A model generated the notes under the pieces. The model ran no database searches, was not told where the DNA came from, and saw nothing but the letters and a program-made list of their open reading frames with translations. From positions 1-8,637 of the forward strand of contig JBFGDZ010000151.1 of the NCBI GenBank assembly GCA_041580375.1: a DNA stretch of 8,637 nucleotides. Reading direction: 5' to 3'. The translations under genes were made by a program, and so were the position numbers. Positions 1-6,427 of this stretch are shown in pieces. This stretch comes from JAPUIN01 sp041580375. GTDB taxonomy: Bacteria; Acidobacteriota; Polarisedimenticolia; Gp22-AA2. Positions within the stretch are counted from its first letter, which is position 1; each line of letters starts with the position of its first letter.

Positions 1-589
1 CCCAGCCGAGGCCGAGCGATCGGTACAGATCGCGGTCGAACGCCGTGTCGAAGCGCCTGGTGTCGATCCCGAGATCGGCCAGCAGGCGGCGCGACTCCGG
101 GCTGAACGAGGACGGCCCGTCGATCGACTGCGTGCCGCCGTAGCCGATGCGCAGCCGGCCGCCGGATTGAAACTCGTTGCGCTTCGCGTGCCCGCCGAAA
201 TCGTCGTGATTGTCCAGGACGAGGACGCGGGCCCGGGGGCCCGCCTCGCGCCGGAAGAAGTGCGCCGCCGCGAGGCCGCTGATCCCGCCCCCCACGACGA
301 TCAGATCGAACGTCTCCCCCGTGCCGGCGGCGGAGGCGACATCGAACGAGGGCCCCTCCCACAGCCGGTGCGCATCCTCGAACGATCCGGCGTGACTGCC
401 CCGCAGGCCCGTCAGGGCCGGGGGATAGTAGGAGGGGTCCTTCTCCGGCGCGAGAGGGGCCGGCCCGGGGCAGGCGAGCCACCCCGCGCCGACGAGCGAT
501 CCGGTCACGGCGACCGAGACGCCGTTGATGAAATCGCGGCGCGTGATACGGCGGTCCATTCCGAGATCGCGATCGGATCGGCTCGGCAT
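1..589 (-). CDS. Tat-exported FAD-dependent oxidoreductase, spermidine dehydrogenase-like (N-terminal part, runs off left edge)
   Basis: The reading frame is open from the ATG at 589 to the window edge (196 codons); the C-terminal part is missing. The start is supported by GAGGAGG at 600-594, 4 bases upstream. The N-terminus has a twin-arginine motif, TRRDFIN at residues 16-22, followed by a hydrophobic stretch to about residue 39, so export by Tat in folded form with cofactor is expected. A cysteine at residue 40 follows Trp-Leu-Ala, which is not a good lipobox. A FAD-binding Rossmann motif, VVGGGISGLAAAH, lies at residues 98-110, with the ribose-binding acidic residue D126 and FGGH at 131-134. 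The segment YYPPALTGLRGSH (54-66) ahead of the FAD domain resembles what I recall of proteins annotated as spermidine dehydrogenase (SpdH), which oxidise polyamines in the periplasm or at the membrane. The family assignment is from memory; the substrate is not proven. It is divergent from the flavoprotein gene at 809. Confidence 0.85.
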   Translation of the reverse strand, partial: MPSRSDRDLGMDRRITRRDFINGVSVAVTGSLVGAGWLACPGPAPLAPEKDPSYYPPALTGLRGSHAGSFEDAHRLWEGPSFDVASAAGTGETFDLIVVGGGISGLAAAHFFRREAGPRARVLVLDNHDDFGGHAKRNEFQSGGRLRIGYGGTQSIDGPSSFSPESRRLLADLGIDTRRFDTAFDRDLYRSLGLGW

Positions 590-616
590 CGGGCCTCCTC
601 GAGCGGGGGGAAGTCG

Positions 617-646
617 ATTCTATCCGGCGGGCCGGAACTCTGTCCC
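617..646 (-). promoter_or_regulatory. Candidate promoter of the Tat-exported oxidoreductase
   Basis: Reading the minus strand, GGGACA (646-641) and TAGAAT (622-617) are separated by 18 bases. TAGAAT matches five of six bases of the sigma-70 -10 box; GGGACA matches four of six of the -35 box. It would start transcription near 610 and give a leader of about 20 bases that includes the ribosome binding site. Seen by eye in a GC-rich gap; it could be chance. Confidence 0.3.
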
Positions 647-742
647 GGGCGGCCGGGGCGGCGCCCGGACGCCGTTGCGCATCATGGGACAGCGCCGGCC
701 CCGCTTCGCAGAAAAGAATGCGCGCGGGCCCCGCGGACCGTG

Positions 743-748
743 GATAAT
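743..748 (+). promoter_or_regulatory. Candidate -10 box of the PYROXD2-like gene
   Basis: GATAAT matches five of six bases of the -10 consensus and sits in the only AT-rich patch (742-751) of the 219-base divergent gap. The implied transcript start near 755 leaves a leader of about 54 bases before the ATG at 809. No convincing -35 box lies 16-18 bases upstream, but an imperfect GC palindrome (CGCGGG, one base, CCCGCG; 723-735) lies there and could be a regulator site. Inference only. Confidence 0.3.
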
Positions 749-794
749 TAACCCCTGACTCCACAGACAAGTTCGCGCGCAGGCGGACCCGTGC

Positions 795-800
795 AAGGAG
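795..800 (+). promoter_or_regulatory. Ribosome binding site that selects the ATG at 809
   Basis: AAGGAG lies 8 bases before the ATG at 809. The longer in-frame reading from GTG at 791 would include this site in its coding region and has no ribosome binding site of its own, so 809 is preferred. Confidence 0.7.
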
Positions 801-808
801 AAGAGACG

Positions 809-2431
809 ATGGCGACCAACAACGGCTATGACGCGATCATCATCGGGGGAGGGCACAACGGCCTCGTTGGCGGGGCGTACTGCGCGCGCGGCGGCGCGCG
901 CACCGTGGTGCTGGAGGCGCGCGACAAGGTCGGAGGCGCCGCCGACACGAGCGCGCCGTTCCCGGACCATCCCGAGATCAAGGTCACGACCTACTCGTAC
1001 GTCATGTCCCTCATGCCCCCGACGATCATCCGCGAGCTGAAGCTGAAGGACTTCGGCTACAACGTCACTCCGTTCGGCCCCTACTACCAGGCCTACCCGG
1101 ACGGCCGCGCCATCAAGATCTTCGCCGACGACGCGAAACGCAGCTACGACTCGATCGCACAGTTCTCGAAGAAGGACGCCGACACGATGCCCAGGTGGGG
1201 GGACTGGCTGAAGGGGGTGGCGGACGTCCTCGGACCGCTGCTCCTGCAGGTGCCGCCCCGGGTCGGCTCGATGGCGCCCGGCGACCTGCTGCAGCAGGCG
1301 CGCACGGCGTGGAAGGTCCGCCGCCTCGGCGTGCGCGGGGTGGCCGACGTGACGCGGCTGTTCAGCATGAGCGTGACCGACCTGCTCGATCAGTGGTTCG
1401 AGTCGGACGCCGTCAAGGGGATGCTCGCCGTCAACGGCGTCATCGGCACCTGGGCGGGACCGGACGAGCCGGGCACAGCCTACGTCATGCTGCACCACTC
1501 GATCGGCGACGTCGGCGACGGCCACCTCGGCTCCTGGGGCTTCCAGGAAGGGGGCATGGGAGCCGTGTCCGACTCGATCCGCCGCGCCGCGGAGAACTTC
1601 GGCTGCCAGGTGCGGACCGGCGCGCCGGTGGCGAAGATCCTGGTGAAAAACGGCCGCGTCACCGGCGTGGCGCTCAAGAGCGGCGAGGAGCTGCACGCGC
1701 CGATGGTGATGACGACCATCCACCCCCAGATCGCGTTCCTGAAGCTGATCGACCGCGCCCAGCTCCCGGAGGATTTCGTCCTCGACATCGAGCGCTGGAA
1801 GACCCGATCCGGCGTCGTCAAGATCAACGTGGCGCTGTCGGAGCTGCCGAGCTTCAAGGCCGACCCCGGGACCAAGCTGCAGGAGCACCACACCGGTTCG
1901 GTCGAGCTCTGCTTCTCGCCGCAGTACGCCGAGCGAGCCTTCCAGGACGCGCACATCGAGCGCAAGGGAGCGACGGCCCCGTTCGTGGACGGCACGATCC
2001 CGACGTCGCTCGACACGACGCTGGCGCCGAAGGGGATCCACGTCTTCTCGATGTTCTCGCAGTGGGTGCCGGACGACTGGAACAAGGAGCCGCACCGCGA
2101 GGAGCTCGAGGCCTACGCCGACCGCGCCATCGACATGTACACGCAGATCGCGCCGAACTTCAAGAGCGCCGTCATCGACCGCCAGGTGATCGGCCCCTAC
2201 GACATGGAGAAGGACCTCGGCCTGATCGGCGGGAACATCTTCCACGGAGAGCTCTCCGTGGATCAGCTGTTCCACATGCGCCCGGCCCCGGGCTACGCCG
2301 ACTACCGCACCCCGATCCGCGGCCTGTATCACGGCTCCTGCGCCACGCACGCGGGGGGCGGCGTCAACGGCATCCCCGCCTGGCAGGCCTACCGCCAGGC
2401 GCGCAGGGACAAGATCATCTCGCTGCGCTGA
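809..2431 (+). CDS. FAD-dependent oxidoreductase, phytoene desaturase/PYROXD2-like (COG1233 type)
   Basis: A 540-residue protein, the usual length for PYROXD2-like and carotenoid-desaturase-type flavoproteins. The N-terminus has a dinucleotide-binding motif, IIIGGGHNGL (residues 10-19), ending its second strand at E36, then DKVGGAA (39-45), where this family contacts FAD. The middle (about 250-300) has the typical GMGAVSDSIRRAA helix and a strand-rich segment with GRVTGVALKSGEEL. The C-terminus (about 503-530) carries GLYHGSCATHAGGGVNG, the closing FAD-contact segment of the amine oxidase/desaturase superfamily. No signal peptide or membrane helix is evident, so it should be cytoplasmic. The family removes hydrogen from C-C or C-N bonds, but the substrate is unknown here; no phytoene synthase or other carotenoid gene is nearby, so a carotenoid role is not supported. 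The start at ATG 809 is chosen from AAGGAG at 795-800. It converges on the DUF1326 gene, with 22 bases between the stop codons. Confidence 0.9.
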   Translation: MATNNGYDAIIIGGGHNGLVGGAYCARGGARTVVLEARDKVGGAADTSAPFPDHPEIKVTTYSYVMSLMPPTIIRELKLKDFGYNVTPFGPYYQAYPDGRAIKIFADDAKRSYDSIAQFSKKDADTMPRWGDWLKGVADVLGPLLLQVPPRVGSMAPGDLLQQARTAWKVRRLGVRGVADVTRLFSMSVTDLLDQWFESDAVKGMLAVNGVIGTWAGPDEPGTAYVMLHHSIGDVGDGHLGSWGFQEGGMGAVSDSIRRAAENFGCQVRTGAPVAKILVKNGRVTGVALKSGEELHAPMVMTTIHPQIAFLKLIDRAQLPEDFVLDIERWKTRSGVVKINVALSELPSFKADPGTKLQEHHTGSVELCFSPQYAERAFQDAHIERKGATAPFVDGTIPTSLDTTLAPKGIHVFSMFSQWVPDDWNKEPHREELEAYADRAIDMYTQIAPNFKSAVIDRQVIGPYDMEKDLGLIGGNIFHGELSVDQLFHMRPAPGYADYRTPIRGLYHGSCATHAGGGVNGIPAWQAYRQARRDKIISLR

Positions 2432-2443
2432 GCGGTCCGGAGG

Positions 2444-2466
2444 CGGATCGCTTCTAACGCGATCCG
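2444..2466. terminator. Stem-loop at the convergent junction, possible bidirectional terminator
   Basis: A perfect 8-base inverted repeat, CGGATCGC (2444-2451) and GCGATCCG (2459-2466), with a 7-base loop that contains the TAG stop codon of the minus-strand gene. No T-run follows on either strand, so it is not a classic intrinsic terminator; it may slow polymerase or protect the 3' ends of both transcripts. Confidence 0.35.
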
Positions 2467-3230
2467 GCCGCGGGAGCGGGAGGTGAGGTCTTCGAGTCGG
2501 CGTGCAGCGTCAACATGAAGCCGTTCGTTCCCCTGTACTCGAACGCCCTGTCGCCCACCCTGTAGGCCACGACCTCGTTCGGCATCAAGATGAAACCGTC
2601 GTTGGCGGCGGCTCCCCAGTATCTGACGTTGTGCAACACGACCGGCTCGGCGGCTTTGTTGCGATTGAGCTGACTGGTCGTCAGCTTCACCTCGGCCGTC
2701 TTTCCGTCGTCGAGGAGCGCCTGCGCCGTGCCGCCGGAGGCCTTCCAGGTGATATCCCCTTCCGCGGTGGACAGCGAATTCCAGTGAACGGGGAAGAGCC
2801 GCGCCACGATGGCCTGGATCGCCTCGCGCTGCGCCTTGCTCGTGGCCCGGTCGAAGGTCACGACGGCCCAGTCCATCTTGCCCTGGGAGAAGTCGCCCCC
2901 GAGATCGCCCGAGATCCAGAACTTGGCCCCGTCGAGCGGCACGTCGCCGTAGCGACCGGCGTCAACGCGATAGACGTTGTTGAATCGGCAGAAATGCCGG
3001 CTCTCGCCATGGCCGCCGTGACCGCCGTGCCCGCCCTGAGCGTGCGCAGCCGGCTTCGGGTTGAAGTAGCACTGACAGAACATCGGGCAGGAGCATGCCT
3101 CGATGACGGTGGCGCTCATCTTCCAGTCCGGGCCTTTGGGGGCGTCCGTGCCCGCCAGGCCCGCTCCCGAGGCCGCGATCAGCGGAATTGCGACCGCCAG
3201 AATGACGATGCTCGCGTATGAGTGTCTCAT
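2454..3230 (-). CDS. Exported DUF1326 protein with Cys cluster and Gly-Gly-His repeats
   Basis: A 258-residue protein that I recognise as a DUF1326 family member from the motif EACSCPMFCQC (residues 44-54), preceded by Trp36. The function of the family is unknown. The start at ATG 3230 is set by GAGGAGGG at 3242-3235; an upstream in-frame ATG at 3254 would lie above that site. The N-terminus looks like a Sec signal peptide: Arg2, a hydrophobic core at 8-20, and small residues SGAGLAG (21-27). Cysteines 46, 48, 52, 54 and 81 could bind a metal or form disulfides. Between the cluster and Cys81 is a His/Gly-rich insert with three GGH units (66-74) plus His63 and His79, which looks like a metal-binding stretch. 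Most DUF1326 proteins I know of are cytoplasmic and lack such an insert. It follows the permease/CmpX operon on the same strand but has its own candidate promoter and a hairpin in its leader. Confidence 0.85.
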   Translation of the reverse strand: MRHSYASIVILAVAIPLIAASGAGLAGTDAPKGPDWKMSATVIEACSCPMFCQCYFNPKPAAHAQGGHGGHGGHGESRHFCRFNNVYRVDAGRYGDVPLDGAKFWISGDLGGDFSQGKMDWAVVTFDRATSKAQREAIQAIVARLFPVHWNSLSTAEGDITWKASGGTAQALLDDGKTAEVKLTTSQLNRNKAAEPVVLHNVRYWGAAANDGFILMPNEVVAYRVGDRAFEYRGTNGFMLTLHADSKTSPPAPAAGSR

Positions 3231-3252
3231 CGATCCCTCCTCGTTCCGGTCC

Positions 3253-3271
3253 ACGGGGGCCGCGCCCCCGT
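3253..3271 (-). promoter_or_regulatory. GC-rich stem-loop in the leader of the DUF1326 gene
   Basis: ACGGGGGC (3253-3260) and GCCCCCGT (3264-3271) form a 8-base perfect stem with a 3-base loop, ending 10 bases upstream of the ribosome binding site (3242-3235). There is no T-run after it on the minus strand, so it is not an intrinsic terminator for the upstream operon. It could limit ribosome access, stabilise the mRNA 5' end, or mark a processing site. The structure is seen; the role is inference. Confidence 0.4.
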
Positions 3272-3301
3272 TGGCCGGAGATCGAAAGCTGGTGGAGAGG
3301 G

Positions 3302-3331
3302 ATCTGAGCCCAGGAAGGCCTAGAAAGTCAA
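3302..3331 (-). promoter_or_regulatory. Candidate promoter of the DUF1326 gene
   Basis: On the minus strand TTGACT (3331-3326) matches the -35 box at five of six bases. Eighteen bases on, TCAGAT (3307-3302) is a weak -10 box (three of six). Transcription would start near 3295 and give a leader of about 65 bases that contains the 3253-3271 hairpin. The -35 box stands out in this GC-rich sequence, but the weak -10 keeps confidence low. Confidence 0.35.
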
Positions 3332-3361
3332 CCGGGAGTTGTGCCGATCCGCGAACGGTCT

Positions 3362-4030
3362 CTAATCGTTCTTCCGTTTCTCGAACAGCGCTTCGACGCC
3401 CTTCTGGATGGCGCGGTGGGCACCGAGGCCGACGGCCAGGGCGAACGCCGCGCCCATGGCGCCGAACGCGATCAGAAATCCCGACAGGACGATCTGGCGC
3501 GCGAAGTTCAGCTGCCAGAGCGCCAGGGCGCCGACGACGAACAGGAGAGAGCCCTTCAGGAGCCGGCTGACGAGCCGGGCGCGGGCGAACTCCTCGTCCT
3601 CGAGGGCGTCCTGCACGCGGTCCGCGAGCAGGTTGGACAGCAGGACGCCGATGGCGACGATGAGGGCGACGAGTCCCATGTTCGGCAGGTAGAAGACGAG
3701 ACGGGCCAGGAGGTCCGAGAGGACCTTGAGTCCCAGGATCTCCACCGAGTTCTCGAGGAAGACCAGCACGATGAGGACCATCGCGACGGTGCCCGCGACG
3801 TTGTAGAGCCCCTCCCGGATGTCCCCCTTGCGGAAGGCGGCGCGCCAGCCGACGGCCCGCCCCAGGCGATCGAGCCGCAGCCAGGTCAGGATGCGGACGA
3901 CGGCGCGCTTGGCGACCCAGCCGACGAGAATGCCGAGGGCCAGGACGAACAGGCCCGCCGCGAGAGAGGGGAGGTAGTCGGCGAAGCGCTCGCCGAATTC
4001 CGCCAGGGCGCCCGGTTCTTGCTGTGGCAT
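3362..4030 (-). CDS. Five-helix membrane protein, TM-helix/CmpX-like (mechanosensitive channel related)
   Basis: A 222-residue integral membrane protein with about five hydrophobic helices at residues 20-41, 75-94, 112-134, 156-174 and 181-203, and short charged linkers. The arrangement and the paired glycine-rich helices, with NMGLVALIVAIG (117-128) and the closing GLGAH (201-205), resemble the conserved TM-helix repeat family that includes CmpX and accompanies some MscS-type channels. The cytosolic beta domain that follows the pore helix in MscS is absent: the protein ends 17 residues after the last glycine motif, in a Lys/Arg-rich tail. It may therefore be a channel-like or scaffold protein rather than a full MscS channel. 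AGGAG at 4046-4042, inside the last codons of the permease gene, is 11 bases before the ATG, and only 7 bases separate the two genes, so co-transcription and translational coupling are likely. Confidence 0.8.
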   Translation of the reverse strand: MPQQEPGALAEFGERFADYLPSLAAGLFVLALGILVGWVAKRAVVRILTWLRLDRLGRAVGWRAAFRKGDIREGLYNVAGTVAMVLIVLVFLENSVEILGLKVLSDLLARLVFYLPNMGLVALIVAIGVLLSNLLADRVQDALEDEEFARARLVSRLLKGSLLFVVGALALWQLNFARQIVLSGFLIAFGAMGAAFALAVGLGAHRAIQKGVEALFEKRKND

Positions 4031-4037
4031 GGTCCGT

Positions 4038-6284
4038 CTAGCTCCTGCTGAAGAAGACGCGTTCGAATCGCTGCGCCCGCCGTTCCTCGACGTCGCGCAC
4101 GACGACGATGGGATTGCGCCCGACGTTGCCGATGATCTCGGGGATCGAGTCGACGAGCAGCGTGGCCACGGCGCCCGCGCTCGGGCCGCCCATGACGGCC
4201 AGGTCGCCCTTCTGCAGCGTTTGCACCATGCCCCGGGCCACCTCGCGGCGGCGCAGCACCTCCAGCTCGACGTCGAGTCCGGCGGCCTTCAGCGTCTCGC
4301 GCGCCTCGGCGACCTGCCTGTCGCGCTCCGCCGGCTCGGTCCACCACTCGATCAGCGTGATGGCGCGCAGCGGGGCGCCGTAACGCTCCGCGAAGGCGGG
4401 CGCCAGCTCGGCGGCCAGCTCCGAGTGGGCGCCCTTCGTGACCGGCACGACGATCCGCTGGATCCGCTCGCCGTCGACGGAGCCGTACACGACGCCGACC
4501 TGGCAGGGCGCCCCCATGACGACCCGCTCGACGACCGAGGCGACGAGACGCTCCAGGATCGACTGCGGCCGCGGCTGGCCGAGCACGAGAAAGTTGCACT
4601 CCTCCTCGCGGGCGGTCTCGACGATCCCGTGGCTCACGCGCCGGGCGATCTTGACGACGGCGTGCGCGGGCACATTCTGCTCGGAGGCGTACTTCACCGC
4701 CTCGCCCAGGAGCGGCTCGATCTGGCGGACCATGCGGCGCCCGGCGAGAAGCGTCTCGCCCCCGGGGACCTCGGCGACTCCCATGACCACCAGCTCGCCG
4801 CTGTGCCGCCGGGCGATGGCGCAGCCCACCTCCATGAGCGACTTCATCTGCCGCGGGGCGGACAGGGCGACGAGGACGCGGTACTCCTTGCGCTCGATCC
4901 GCTCCATCCATTCCTCGCGCTCGATCGAGGCGGCCTCGCGCTTGCGGCTGTAACCGTAGTAGACGAACGCTCCCGCGACGATCCAGCCGCCCGCCGCGAC
5001 CCACGCCATCGGATAGTGCGTGAAGAGGAACACGGCGAGGAAGAGCATCGTGCCGATGGCCAGGATCGGGATGAGCGGCATGAGGGGGATGCGGAACCCG
5101 CGCTCGACCTCGGGCCGCGTTCTGCGCAGCCGGATGGCGGCGATGTTCACCTGCACGAAGAGGAGCAGGAACATGATGTCCGCGGCCGCGGCGACGTCCT
5201 CGATCGGCAGCGTGACCGCCATCGTGACGATGAGCGCCGTCGAGCAGAGGATCGCCCAGTGGGGGGTGGCGCGCTTCGCGTGCACGCGCCCGAGGACCTT
5301 CGGCAGGTTCGCGTCGCGCGCCATGGCGAACGCGACGCGGGACGTGGAATAGATGGTGGCATTGAGCGCCGACAGCGTCGACAGCAGGCCGCCGAACAGG
5401 ATCACGATCCCGCCGCCGCGGACGAACTGTCCCGCCGCCGTCACGAGAGCGGTCTCCTTCTCGCTGCCCAGGTACTCCGTCACCCCCATGCCGGCGGGCG
5501 CCGTCACGGCGCCGACGGCGACCAGCGCCACCAGCAGGTAGATCGGCACGACGATGAGGAGCGATAGGAAGACGGCGCGGGGGACGTTGCGCTTGGGATT
5601 CTCGACCTCCTCGCTGGTCTGCGCGATGATCTCGTACCCCTCGAAGGCGATGAAGGTCAGCCCCATCGCCGCGAACACGCCGCCCCACCCCTGCGGCATG
5701 AACGGATCGAACGACGCGATCCACTCCGTCTTCCCGAACATGACCCACAGCCCCATCGCCACGAACGCGCCGATGATCAGGACCTTGCCGACCGTCACGA
5801 CGTTGCCGGCCTTGACGGTCTCGGAGGCGCCGCGGAAGTTGATGAACGAGAAGAGGACGCAGACGATCACGGCGAACCACTTGTCGAGCGTCATGAATCC
5901 CGACGCCGCCTCGGGCACGCCGAACGAGCGGAGCATCAGCGCGAAGTAGGCGCCGAATCCGAGCGAGTAGAGCGAGCAGGCGACCGCTTGGGCGAACCAG
6001 GACATCCAGCCGCTGAGGAAACCGTTCGGATCGGGGAGGGCCGACTTGACCCAGACGTACCCGCCGCCGGCGCTGGGGAAGGCGCTGCCCAGCTCGGCGT
6101 AGGCCATGGCGGTGAGGAGCGCGACGATGCCGTTGAGCAGGAAGACGAGCAGGAGCGCCGGGCCGGCGACGCCCGCCGCGAGGCCGGTGAGGACGAAGAT
6201 GCCGGCGCCGATCATGGCGCCGACCCCGATCATCGTGCTGTCGATGAGCCGCATCTCGCGGCTCAGCCGCACCTGCATCGCCAC
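4038..6284 (-). CDS. APC-family amino-acid permease fused to two UspA-like domains
   Basis: A 748-residue inner-membrane transporter. Residues about 12-450 are a twelve-helix amino acid-polyamine-organocation permease; the first helix carries GVGAMIGAGIF (20-30), the unwound GAGIF substrate site of the family, and the helix-6 region contains FIAFEGYEII. Residues 467-603 and about 607-735 are tandem cytoplasmic domains with the beta-alpha pattern of universal stress proteins (RVLVALSAP; RIVVPVTKG). Similar permease-UspA fusions are known in archaea and bacteria and are usually annotated as cationic or general amino-acid transporters; the substrate cannot be read here. The usual UspA nucleotide loop (G-x2-G-x9-G-S/T) is degraded in both domains: LGQPRPQ followed by VAS, and MGGPSAG followed by VDS. 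A GTG start at 6284 is chosen because GGGAGGAGGA (6300-6291) is 6 bases away; ATG 6278 (two codons in) is the alternative. It is coupled to the CmpX-like gene downstream. Confidence 0.9.
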   Translation of the reverse strand: MAMQVRLSREMRLIDSTMIGVGAMIGAGIFVLTGLAAGVAGPALLLVFLLNGIVALLTAMAYAELGSAFPSAGGGYVWVKSALPDPNGFLSGWMSWFAQAVACSLYSLGFGAYFALMLRSFGVPEAASGFMTLDKWFAVIVCVLFSFINFRGASETVKAGNVVTVGKVLIIGAFVAMGLWVMFGKTEWIASFDPFMPQGWGGVFAAMGLTFIAFEGYEIIAQTSEEVENPKRNVPRAVFLSLLIVVPIYLLVALVAVGAVTAPAGMGVTEYLGSEKETALVTAAGQFVRGGGIVILFGGLLSTLSALNATIYSTSRVAFAMARDANLPKVLGRVHAKRATPHWAILCSTALIVTMAVTLPIEDVAAAADIMFLLLFVQVNIAAIRLRRTRPEVERGFRIPLMPLIPILAIGTMLFLAVFLFTHYPMAWVAAGGWIVAGAFVYYGYSRKREAASIEREEWMERIERKEYRVLVALSAPRQMKSLMEVGCAIARRHSGELVVMGVAEVPGGETLLAGRRMVRQIEPLLGEAVKYASEQNVPAHAVVKIARRVSHGIVETAREEECNFLVLGQPRPQSILERLVASVVERVVMGAPCQVGVVYGSVDGERIQRIVVPVTKGAHSELAAELAPAFAERYGAPLRAITLIEWWTEPAERDRQVAEARETLKAAGLDVELEVLRRREVARGMVQTLQKGDLAVMGGPSAGAVATLLVDSIPEIIGNVGRNPIVVVRDVEERRAQRFERVFFSRS

Positions 6285-6290
6285 GGGGCG

Positions 6291-6300
6291 TCCTCCTCCC
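6291..6300 (-). promoter_or_regulatory. Ribosome binding site that favours GTG 6284 for the permease
   Basis: GGGAGGAGGA on the minus strand is 6 bases from GTG 6284 but 12 from ATG 6278. The spacing favours the GTG start, giving an N-terminus of VAMQVRLSRE. The open frame continues far upstream across the lapA gene, but that part is not coding. Confidence 0.55.
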
Positions 6301-6330
6301 GCCGGGTCCGGCCCTGTCGAGGCGCCGTCT

Positions 6331-6350
6331 CCGGGCCGGCGGAGGCCCGG
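6331..6350 (-). promoter_or_regulatory. GC stem-loop in the permease leader
   Basis: CCGGGCC (6331-6337) and GGCCCGG (6344-6350) form a 7-base perfect stem with a 6-base loop, 31 bases upstream of the permease ribosome binding site. No T-run follows on the minus strand. It may be leader structure or only GC-rich coincidence. Confidence 0.3.
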
Positions 6351-6351
6351 G

Positions 6352-6360
6352 AGTTTAGCA
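6352..6360 (-). promoter_or_regulatory. Candidate extended -10 promoter of the permease operon
   Basis: The minus strand reads TGCTAAACT: an extended -10 TG, one base, then TAAACT (four of six matches). It is the only AT-rich patch in the 143-base gap between lapA and the permease. No -35 box is visible 17 bases upstream (TCGCCC). If real, transcription would begin near 6345, inside the stem-loop at 6331-6350. Confidence 0.25.
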
Positions 6361-6390
6361 CCACCCGGCCGGCGGGGCGAGAGCGGATGT

Positions 6391-6404
6391 CCGCCCGCGG
6401 GCGG
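6391..6404. repeat. Perfect 14-base palindrome downstream of the lapA gene
   Basis: CCGCCCGCGGGCGG is its own reverse complement. It lies 24 bases past the lapA stop codon (6430-6428). It could be a protein-binding site or a loop-less hairpin near the lapA transcript end. In such GC-rich DNA it could arise by chance. Confidence 0.35.
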
Positions 6405-6427
6405 GGGCGCGCGCGGCGGGGCTCCGG

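Noticed and set aside
620..2350. A 576-codon open frame on the minus strand, antisense to the PYROXD2-like gene
   Set aside because: It mirrors the codon structure of the real gene in GC-rich DNA and encodes a low-complexity Arg/Val/Asp/His-rich product with no recognisable domain.
1195..2457. A 420-codon plus-strand open frame inside the PYROXD2-like gene
   Set aside because: It is an alternate-frame shadow rich in Arg, Gly and Ala; the 809-2431 frame has clear FAD motifs from end to end.
3031..3060. Short GGH-coding tandem repeat as a possible CRISPR or satellite
   Set aside because: It has only three short units, in frame inside the DUF1326 gene, and simply encodes the His/Gly-rich loop.
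3886..5880. A 664-codon minus-strand frame and a 512-codon plus-strand frame (4029-5567) across the permease
   Set aside because: Both overlap the permease-UspA gene in other frames and show the Arg/His/Asp-rich composition of GC-rich shadow frames, with no domain or ribosome binding site.
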